Origin: Proteobacteria bacterium UBA1847
GTDB taxonomy: Bacteria; Pseudomonadota; Gammaproteobacteria; Steroidobacterales; Woeseiaceae
NCBI GenBank assembly: GCA_002338605.1
Contig: DDIP01000280.1
Coordinates: 1-17,537, forward strand
DNA length: 17,537 nucleotides
Reading direction: 5' to 3'
The number at the start of each line of letters is the position of its first letter. The stretch's first letter is position 1. The position numbers and the translations under genes are program-made. Shown in pieces: positions 11,707-17,537 of this stretch. The notes beneath the pieces were generated by a model. The model ran no database searches. It saw only the letters and a list, made by a program, of their open reading frames with translations, and was not told the DNA's origin.

Positions 11707-12261
11707 TTACGTTTCATCCATCCGGGCATAGATAAAAGCGCGGGCGAGCCGCCAGTCACGCTTGACGGTGCGCTCCGAAATGGACATCGCCTGCGCGGAC
11801 TCAGCAACCGAAAGGCCCGCGAAAAAGCGCAGTTCGACCAGGCGCGCAAGACGCGAATCCCGTTCCTCGAGTCCATCCAGCGCAGCATCCAGTGACAGGA
11901 GCGCCTCTGACGCATCGCGCAACGGGATTTCCGCGATATCCATATTCACCTTGATGGTTTTGCCGCCTCTGCGGGCGGCGTTGCGCGCCCGCGCGTGGTC
12001 AATCACGATATGACGCATGGCCCTGGCTGCGACACCGTAAAAATGTGCGCGATCATTCCACTCGGGAGCGTCGCCTGCGGTCAGTTTGAGGTAAACCTCG
12101 TGCACCAGCGCCGTTGCGCCCAATGTCTGTGGCATTGATCCTGCAAGTTGGGCACGAGCCTTGGCACGCAACTCGTCGTAGACGATCTGAAACAGGCTCG
12201 CGACTGCATCGTTGTCACCCGAGGAGGCCGCCCTGAGAAGTTGCGTAATATCACCACTCAT
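11707..12261 (-). CDS. ECF-family RNA polymerase sigma factor paired with a Ser/Thr kinase
   Basis: This 184-residue sigma factor has an N-terminal region 2 (about residues 5-95) and a C-terminal region 4 helix-turn-helix (about 115-180, ELRFFAGLSVAESAQAMSIS then ERTVKRDWRLARAFI). It belongs to the ECF-like group commonly encoded next to TPR-containing Ser/Thr kinases; ALVHEVYLKL and HFYGVAARAMRHIVIDHAR are characteristic. In ordinary ECF factors acidic residues precede region 2.2; here that stretch reads QTLGATA, with T46 and T50. In Vibrio EcfP, phosphorylation of a threonine in this region by the partner kinase PknT activates the factor, so similar control is plausible. The start codon overlaps the kinase stop (ATGA, 12258-12261), implying coupled translation. 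No anti-sigma gene is nearby. Confidence 0.92.
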   Translation of the reverse strand: MSGDITQLLRAASSGDNDAVASLFQIVYDELRAKARAQLAGSMPQTLGATALVHEVYLKLTAGDAPEWNDRAHFYGVAARAMRHIVIDHARARNAARRGGKTIKVNMDIAEIPLRDASEALLSLDAALDGLEERDSRLARLVELRFFAGLSVAESAQAMSISERTVKRDWRLARAFIYARMDET

Positions 12262-15185
12262 GTCGAGTGCTCGACCGAGGTTTCCCGACGCACGGGATGA
12301 TATTCGGGCAGCTGCTCACGAATGGTAATCGTCGCTGACAGGCGCAAAGTCGCCGCTTCATCACGCTTGCCCTGGAGGTCGAGTGCATCCGCCATCCAGT
12401 AGTCCACTCTTGCCACTTTCCAGGAGGATTCTCCGAACTGGGCGGCAAGCGCTGAACGGGCAGCCTTGAACTGCATTACCGCATCGCCCGCCACGCCAGC
12501 GACGGTGAACGTTCGCCCCAGTTCGAAGTGAGCCTGCGCCCGCTCCAGATTCTCCGGCGGAAACATTGCCGCCAGATTGACCAGGGCCGCTCGCTGCAAT
12601 GTCAGTGCGGCCTCTGTATGACCTTCGGCAAGCGCAATCTGCCCGAGCAGGATATCGCTGCTCGAAATTGACGGATGCGTATCAGGCAGTTTGCTGCGTT
12701 GCATTTCGATCGCACGCTCAGTCAGCCTGCGCGCAGACACAAGATCGTTGTGAAGCAGTGCAATAGTTCCCTGGTCGCGGACCAGTTCGCCGCTGTCAGG
12801 ATGGTCGGGCCCCAGCGCTTTGTCGCGCATCGCCAGTGCCCGCGCAACCAGTTCTTCCGCCACCTCAACCCGGCCAAGCTCCAGATAACACCGCGCCTGA
12901 TGATGCAGCGTTGCGGCGACAAACGGGTGTTCGGCGCCCAGTATCGGCACCAGCTTTTTCTCAAGCTCCTGGTACTCCGTGAGCGCGCCGTCGATGTCAC
13001 CCGATGCACGTTGCACAGTTGCGAGGTTGATACGGGTTATCAAGGCGTTCGGATGTTCGGCTTTATCCTGCGCGACCCAGTAGTCGTAAACCTCGGTCAG
13101 TATCTGGCGTGCCTCATCAAGCTTGCCGAGACGCAGTTTCATGAAACCGAAATTATTCAGTGAGGCAATCGTGTCGTGGTGGTCTGATCCGTTGACCTGT
13201 CGATTCAGGTCCAGTGACTCGGCGAAATACTCTGCGGCGCGTGCGAAATTTCCTTCCGCATATTCAAGCGCGCCAAGATTATTGAGCGACAGTCCCGTCT
13301 GTGGATGCATTGCCGGCAGAACCCGACGACGAATATCCAGTGCCTTTTCGTGGTATCGCCGGGACTCGGCGTAGTCGCCCTTGGTGCGCATCAACACGCC
13401 GAGATTGTTGTAGGACGTGGCGACTTCCTGATGATCCTCACCCAGCTGCTTGAGGCGCAGCGCAAGCGCCTGGTCGGCAAGTCCCAACGATGCGTCGACA
13501 TCACCCTGACGCGTGGCCACGATCGATTTGAGGTCAAGTGCTTCGGCCTGCTCAAGAGCAGATCCGTGGGCTTCAAAAATGGGTAATGCAAGATCCAGTG
13601 ACGCCACGCCGGCGATATCATCACTCTTGCCGATCAGTATCCGACCATGGACGAGCAGGGATTTCGCATACTCAATGCTGTTCTTTTCCGGTATCGAGGC
13701 CAAGGCTTCGTCGACGAGTTCGATCGCGCGATCGTCCTGGTCCATCTTGTCGTACATGTCCGCGAGAAAGGTCAGAATCTCGGCACGCACGCCCGGTTCA
13801 TCGATGAGCTCCGTTTGTATTCGATCGGCTCCATCGTCCACAAGTTGCCGGGCGGTCAACTCTTGCCCCAGCGCTTCTGCCGGATCGGCCCCCCCGAACA
13901 GGCTAAGAACGAACTCTTTGACCGCCTCGGCCTTGTGCGCCTGCGTCGCCGCGACACGCGCCTGCCACGTCGTCGCCGTAATCCCACCACCGACCGCGAT
14001 GGCAATAGCGACCATCGCCGTCACACCAACCCGATTCCGGCGTACAAATTTCGTGGCACGGTAGGCGAGACTCTCCGGCCGCGCGAGTATTGGCTCATGC
14101 GCGAGGTAGCGGCGAATATCTTCCGCAAAATCGCTGACACTTCCGTAGCGCCGCGTCGGGTCCGGCGCGGTTGCCTTTTTCACGATCGCATCCAGGTCAC
14201 CCTGCAGCTGCCGCCGCCAGGCGACCGGCAACTCCCGGTTCGCACTGGGAGACGCTATCGGACGTTCCATCGCTTGCAGCATTTCTACCGGCGAGCCGGT
14301 TACCTTGTCGCGCGGCGGCTGGCTGCATAACAACTCATAAAGCACAGCGCCGAGTGAAAATATGTCGGTTGCGGTCGTAATAAGGTTGTCGCCCATTTGC
14401 TCAGGAGCCGCGTACTGAGGTGTCAATGGAACGAAACCGCCGCGCGTCAGCTTCATTTCATTGTCGTCGGGTCCGGCCAGCAGCCGGGCGACGCCAAAAT
14501 CAAGCAGGCGTACCGTACCGTCATCCGCCACGAGAATATTGCCGGGCTTCAGATCGCGGTGCACCACGAGGTTTCGATGCGCGTGCTGCAGCGCGTCGCA
14601 GACCTGCAGAATCAGCCTGAGACGTTCTTTGATGCTGAGTTTGTTGCGCATCGACCAGGTCGTGATCGGCTCACCTTGGACCAGCTCCATCACCAGGAAC
14701 GGCCACCCGCCGGCCGAGGTGCCGGCATCAATCAATCTCGCAATATTGGGGTGTTGCAAACGCCCGAGAATGCGCCGTTCACGGCCGAAACGCGGTTCCA
14801 TCTCCGCCCCAAGCATGCCGCCGCGAATGACTTTGAGTGCCACTTGCTGTTCGTACGTGCCGTCGGCGCGCTCAGCGAGATACACAACTCCCATGCCGCC
14901 GCGACCCAGCTCCGACACAATCCGCCACGGCCCGACCTGCTCACCACTCGCAAGAAGCTGCGGTGGCGAATCGTTGGTGTATTCATCGATGGGTAGAGGA
15001 TGATCGAGTACGCCTTCGGCATCAGCGTCAGCCTTGAGCATGGCCTCGACTTCCCGGCGCAATGCAGGGTTTTGGTCGCAAGCCGCATCCAGAAACGCGG
15101 AACGCTCCGGGGCCGATCTCTCAAGCGCTGCATGAAAGAGCTGTTCAACCTGTTCCCAGTGCTGCCCGGTGTCCTTATCAGTCAT
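12258..15185 (-). CDS. Transmembrane Ser/Thr protein kinase with TPR repeats
   Basis: This is a 975-residue membrane kinase from the ATG at 15183-15185, chosen because GGAAGG lies five bases upstream and the family N-terminus (HWEQVEQLFHAALE) follows at once; an ATG 36 codons earlier lacks this fit. An N-terminal helical region of about 80 residues leads into a Hanks-type kinase domain (about 85-345). It has LGRGGMGVVY (93-102), the ATP-binding lysine in VALKV (118), HRDLKPGN (209-216; catalytic D211), DFG (229-231) and APE near 260. All key residues are present, so it should be active. One membrane helix lies near 385-405, then FVLSLFGGADP. The C-terminal half is a long array of about 42-residue TPR repeats, probably periplasmic, for ligand or partner binding. 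It probably phosphorylates the overlapping sigma factor. Confidence 0.95.
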   Translation of the reverse strand: MTDKDTGQHWEQVEQLFHAALERSAPERSAFLDAACDQNPALRREVEAMLKADADAEGVLDHPLPIDEYTNDSPPQLLASGEQVGPWRIVSELGRGGMGVVYLAERADGTYEQQVALKVIRGGMLGAEMEPRFGRERRILGRLQHPNIARLIDAGTSAGGWPFLVMELVQGEPITTWSMRNKLSIKERLRLILQVCDALQHAHRNLVVHRDLKPGNILVADDGTVRLLDFGVARLLAGPDDNEMKLTRGGFVPLTPQYAAPEQMGDNLITTATDIFSLGAVLYELLCSQPPRDKVTGSPVEMLQAMERPIASPSANRELPVAWRRQLQGDLDAIVKKATAPDPTRRYGSVSDFAEDIRRYLAHEPILARPESLAYRATKFVRRNRVGVTAMVAIAIAVGGGITATTWQARVAATQAHKAEAVKEFVLSLFGGADPAEALGQELTARQLVDDGADRIQTELIDEPGVRAEILTFLADMYDKMDQDDRAIELVDEALASIPEKNSIEYAKSLLVHGRILIGKSDDIAGVASLDLALPIFEAHGSALEQAEALDLKSIVATRQGDVDASLGLADQALALRLKQLGEDHQEVATSYNNLGVLMRTKGDYAESRRYHEKALDIRRRVLPAMHPQTGLSLNNLGALEYAEGNFARAAEYFAESLDLNRQVNGSDHHDTIASLNNFGFMKLRLGKLDEARQILTEVYDYWVAQDKAEHPNALITRINLATVQRASGDIDGALTEYQELEKKLVPILGAEHPFVAATLHHQARCYLELGRVEVAEELVARALAMRDKALGPDHPDSGELVRDQGTIALLHNDLVSARRLTERAIEMQRSKLPDTHPSISSSDILLGQIALAEGHTEAALTLQRAALVNLAAMFPPENLERAQAHFELGRTFTVAGVAGDAVMQFKAARSALAAQFGESSWKVARVDYWMADALDLQGKRDEAATLRLSATITIREQLPEYHPVRRETSVEHST

Positions 15186-15190
15186 CGCAC

Positions 15191-15196
15191 CCTTCC
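15191..15196 (-). promoter_or_regulatory. Shine-Dalgarno (GGAAGG) deciding the kinase start
   Basis: GGAAGG on the minus strand lies five bases before the ATG at 15185 and favours it over the upstream in-frame ATG at 15293, which would add 36 residues with no resemblance to the conserved kinase N-terminus. Confidence 0.6.
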
Positions 15197-15254
15197 GCAA
15201 AGCGCCTGCCACCATTGTCGGCATGAGATGCGCGCGCGGCAAGGGATTTCCGGG

Positions 15255-15283
15255 GGAACTGTCGCAATTGTCGCGAGATCGAT
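15255..15283 (+). promoter_or_regulatory. Candidate ECF-type promoter facing the cysteine-rich exported protein gene
   Basis: GGAACT at 15255-15260 matches the core of the GGAACTT -35 element used by many ECF sigma factors. A possible -10 (TCGAT, 15279-15283) follows after 18 bases, longer than the usual 15-17 and without a good match. The box lies in the 184-bp divergent spacer between the kinase and the + strand gene and points at the latter. It would link that gene to the ECF factor encoded next door. This rests on one six-base match. Confidence 0.28.
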
Positions 15284-15369
15284 GGCCCTTCATTGATCCT
15301 GATTCCGTTCATATCACTACAGGGAGAAATACTGTGGCACCCCCCACTGGATCGTCAGGGAGCTCAAAA

Positions 15370-17537
15370 ATGGGAAGATTCAAGATGTTAGCGCGAAGCC
15401 TGGTCATTTCGGTCGCGCTGCTGACGTTTTCTGCACCTGCGGCGGCTGACACGGCAGGCGACGTAAAGTTGATCCTGGGTGCACTCGCCAAGGCAAAGAT
15501 CATCAATCCAAAGATCGTCGATGCCAGTGACCTGATCTATTGTTTCGCGATGCAATCGCCCGAGCAGTGTGTCGACCTGCAAGACGTCGGTGATCAACTG
15601 GCCTCGGATGCTGCGTCGGACGCCGAGAAAAAGGCAGCAGAATTCATCCCCAGCGATCCCATGGTCCAGACGGCTGTCGATATCGTGCGTGCTGTAATTC
15701 AGGACGACTGGTTGCGTGTTCTGGAACTTGCTGGCGTAAAACTCCTGGGTCAGATTTCGTGCACAGCATCGCTAGCCGTCACCGGGCCACTGGAACCCTT
15801 TATCTGCGGCTCCTTCGCCGATGAAGTCCTGAGCAAAGCAGACCCCCTGGTTCACGAGATACTGGTGGTCGTTAAGGATTTCCCGAACGTGAATCTCTGG
15901 AAGCTGATCACCCTGTTCGGCTTTGAGCTGGCATGCGATATGGCCGAGGACTATGGCGTCCCGCTGGCTGGCGAGGCCTGCGGGGTATTGGGAGAGGCGG
16001 TTGAGGCGATAGCCAATTTTTCGAAAGCTGCGCTTGACGCCATCGGACAAGGAGCTGAGGCCCTTGCCGGTGCGCTGGCAGATGGCGCGGAAGCTGTCGT
16101 GGAGTTTGTATTCGGCTCCGGGGATGGGCCGAATGCTCTTGATCCGGAAATATATTACGCGCACATCGTCAGGCCGACGATATATACGCGGGTAAGTGAA
16201 AGGCTCAACAGTGGGGCGACGAGTCTCGGCATGAACAATGCCCAAACGAAGTCATGTACGGACCACTATGGTTCCATGATCGGTAGTTACGTCTGCCCCG
16301 TCTTGAGTAACAAACTAAAAGGCGAGGCGGAAATCCTATACAAGTATGTGCTAACGATTCCTGAAACCTACTTCGACGGCTGGTTGAAGGCAAGAACACG
16401 CGACAGGGTGCGCTACCGCTACCACTCTGACGAATTCCAAGCCTATCGAGGTTACATCGACAAGCTCAGTTTGGTCGACACAACACTATTCCTCAATGCG
16501 CAGACCAACTTCGTCAGGGGGTACAATCCAATACCCACGCAAATTCCGCCGCAGAATCGTGCCGAGTACTTCTCGTACTACTTGCCTCGCCTGACAGACT
16601 GCCTGTCCGTAGTCAACGGGCTGTTTGACGTGGAAGGTCAATGGACCCGGGAGATTGAAGACTGGGTTTGTTTCGAGGCCGTCGGCAAGCGTTTTGCGAA
16701 TGCGCTGGTCGCGGAGAAAAGCCGGATTGCAAAAAGCATAATTCCCCAGGCAAAGGCCTTCGGCTGCAAATCAACCAAGGTCGGCGACTCTCCGGAGCTA
16801 ATGTTCATTTGCCAAAGCTACGCTGCTATCGGCGCCTGTTTGAATCTTGCGAGAGAGGAGTACGAAGGAAATCACTTCTGCACCCTCGATAAACCGCAGG
16901 CAGGCATGCGGCTTGGCATCGAATTAGTTACATCGCTTACAGCCGAACGATGCGTCTATCTCTACGAGCAAAAATCCGGTCCGCCAAACCCCCGGGTTGC
17001 CTGTAGCCGGCCGTGGAAACGAAAGAACTGTGAAGCGCTGCTGCAAAGCTACCGAGTTCGCTGGGGGATAGAAGACCTGTCGATTCGAATGCAGTGTGAA
17101 TATTACCCAGACAAGAATTTCCTCGAGCAGGAGGCGCGCGCCAAGCAGATCGTTGCGGCGCTTAATGGTACACCAGTCGTGGAGCTTGCACCGGATATTG
17201 GACGTCGGACCTTACCTCCCAGCCTCAATTCAACGCTTTGCAGAACGCTTTGGGACCCACTCGCGATCAATTGCCCGCACCAGACAAAAATGCCGCCATT
17301 GCCAGATGACCTGGCGACGCCGCCGATCGAAAGCTGCCCGGCGGACCCGAACAAAAACGGGGCTGATCGTGTTTGTTATCAGGTTGTCTTTACGCACAAA
17401 GATCAGCTTCGGGAGAAAGAGAATCAACCGTTGTCTCCGGCAAAAGCGGTGCCACAGATGCCACCGTCCCCCGCGGGTCCGGTACGAACGGGGACCGTAT
17501 CGCGCCAGCCGGTCCCGTCACCGATAGCGACCACCGG
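15370..17537 (+). CDS. Large exported cysteine-rich protein of unknown family (3' end outside window)
   Basis: The frame is open from here to the window end, at least 722 residues, with no stop. The ATG has GGGAG seven bases upstream and begins a clean Sec signal (basic MGRFKMLARS, hydrophobic core, cleavage near APAAA|DT, residue 26). A GTG at 15334, also with a purine tract before it, would only add 12 residues ahead of the signal. The visible mature part has 22 cysteines spread along it, an Ala/Gly/Glu-rich helical stretch (about residues 205-255), then a Tyr/Arg-rich part with WLKARTRDRVRYRYHS. Near residue 685 it turns proline-rich (KAVPQMPPSPAGPV), probably a linker to a further domain. 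I recognise no family or catalytic motif. The even cysteine number suggests disulfide-stabilised periplasmic or surface repeats. It is divergent from the kinase/sigma operon and may be its target. Confidence 0.82.
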   Translation, partial: MGRFKMLARSLVISVALLTFSAPAAADTAGDVKLILGALAKAKIINPKIVDASDLIYCFAMQSPEQCVDLQDVGDQLASDAASDAEKKAAEFIPSDPMVQTAVDIVRAVIQDDWLRVLELAGVKLLGQISCTASLAVTGPLEPFICGSFADEVLSKADPLVHEILVVVKDFPNVNLWKLITLFGFELACDMAEDYGVPLAGEACGVLGEAVEAIANFSKAALDAIGQGAEALAGALADGAEAVVEFVFGSGDGPNALDPEIYYAHIVRPTIYTRVSERLNSGATSLGMNNAQTKSCTDHYGSMIGSYVCPVLSNKLKGEAEILYKYVLTIPETYFDGWLKARTRDRVRYRYHSDEFQAYRGYIDKLSLVDTTLFLNAQTNFVRGYNPIPTQIPPQNRAEYFSYYLPRLTDCLSVVNGLFDVEGQWTREIEDWVCFEAVGKRFANALVAEKSRIAKSIIPQAKAFGCKSTKVGDSPELMFICQSYAAIGACLNLAREEYEGNHFCTLDKPQAGMRLGIELVTSLTAERCVYLYEQKSGPPNPRVACSRPWKRKNCEALLQSYRVRWGIEDLSIRMQCEYYPDKNFLEQEARAKQIVAALNGTPVVELAPDIGRRTLPPSLNSTLCRTLWDPLAINCPHQTKMPPLPDDLATPPIESCPADPNKNGADRVCYQVVFTHKDQLREKENQPLSPAKAVPQMPPSPAGPVRTGTVSRQPVPSPIATT

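Noticed and set aside
13647..14330. 227-codon open frame on the + strand within the kinase/TPR gene
   Set aside because: It is antisense to the membrane helix and TPR linker of the kinase; composition is Arg-rich and shadow-like, with no credible ribosome binding site.
14397..14996. 199-codon open frame on the + strand inside the kinase gene
   Set aside because: It lies antisense to the conserved kinase domain, whose catalytic motifs are all intact on the other strand, and its product is Arg/His/Gln-rich without recognisable features.
15772..16245. 157-codon minus-strand open frame inside the cysteine-rich exported protein gene
   Set aside because: The + strand frame is open over more than 2.1 kb with a signal peptide and ribosome binding site; the antisense frame has no supporting feature.
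17232..17252. Nine-base direct repeat AACGCTTTG separated by three bases
   Set aside because: It lies inside an open coding frame, is very short, and encodes an ordinary stretch; no sign of a mobile-element target duplication.

Overview
The window looks like chromosomal DNA from a Gram-negative bacterium, most likely a gammaproteobacterium. The evidence is the outer-membrane, periplasmic and lipoprotein export signals, the tripartite RND efflux system, and an ECF sigma factor paired with a TPR-containing Ser/Thr kinase, an arrangement common in Xanthomonadales- and Woeseia-like lineages. The lineage is inferred from gene content only. No rRNA, tRNA, insertion sequence, phage gene or CRISPR array was seen, and no intergenic gap exceeds 300 bases.

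Region 1 (1-8966, all + strand) is a heavy-metal handling cluster. It opens with the 3' part of an aldehyde dehydrogenase whose stop codon abuts a HupE/UreJ-type membrane protein. Next come a membrane-anchored beta-rich protein and a small exported histidine-rich protein. A CzcC/CzcB/CzcA divalent-cation efflux system follows; its pump carries the acidic TM4 triad at D402, D408 and E415. The cluster ends with a membrane-anchored c-type cytochrome with a histidine-rich tail. Spacing is mostly tight, and a 15-bp perfect dyad just before the czcC ribosome binding site may be an operator or mRNA hairpin. No metal-sensing regulator lies in the window.

Region 2 (9014-15185, all - strand) reads, in transcription order: a 975-residue Ser/Thr kinase with TPR repeats, an ECF sigma factor overlapping it by ATGA, a small two-cysteine lipoprotein, and an O-acyltransferase with a C-terminal SGNH domain. 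The kinase and sigma factor are very probably one signalling unit. The sigma factor has threonines where ordinary ECF factors have acidic residues before region 2.2, which suggests activation by phosphorylation.

Region 3 (15370 to the window end, + strand) holds one long open-ended gene, divergent from the kinase. It encodes an exported protein with 22 cysteines in the visible mature part and no family I recognise. The 184-bp divergent spacer has a GGAACT box, like an ECF -35 element, pointing at this gene, so it is a candidate target of the neighbouring kinase/sigma pair. This is the least explained part of the window.
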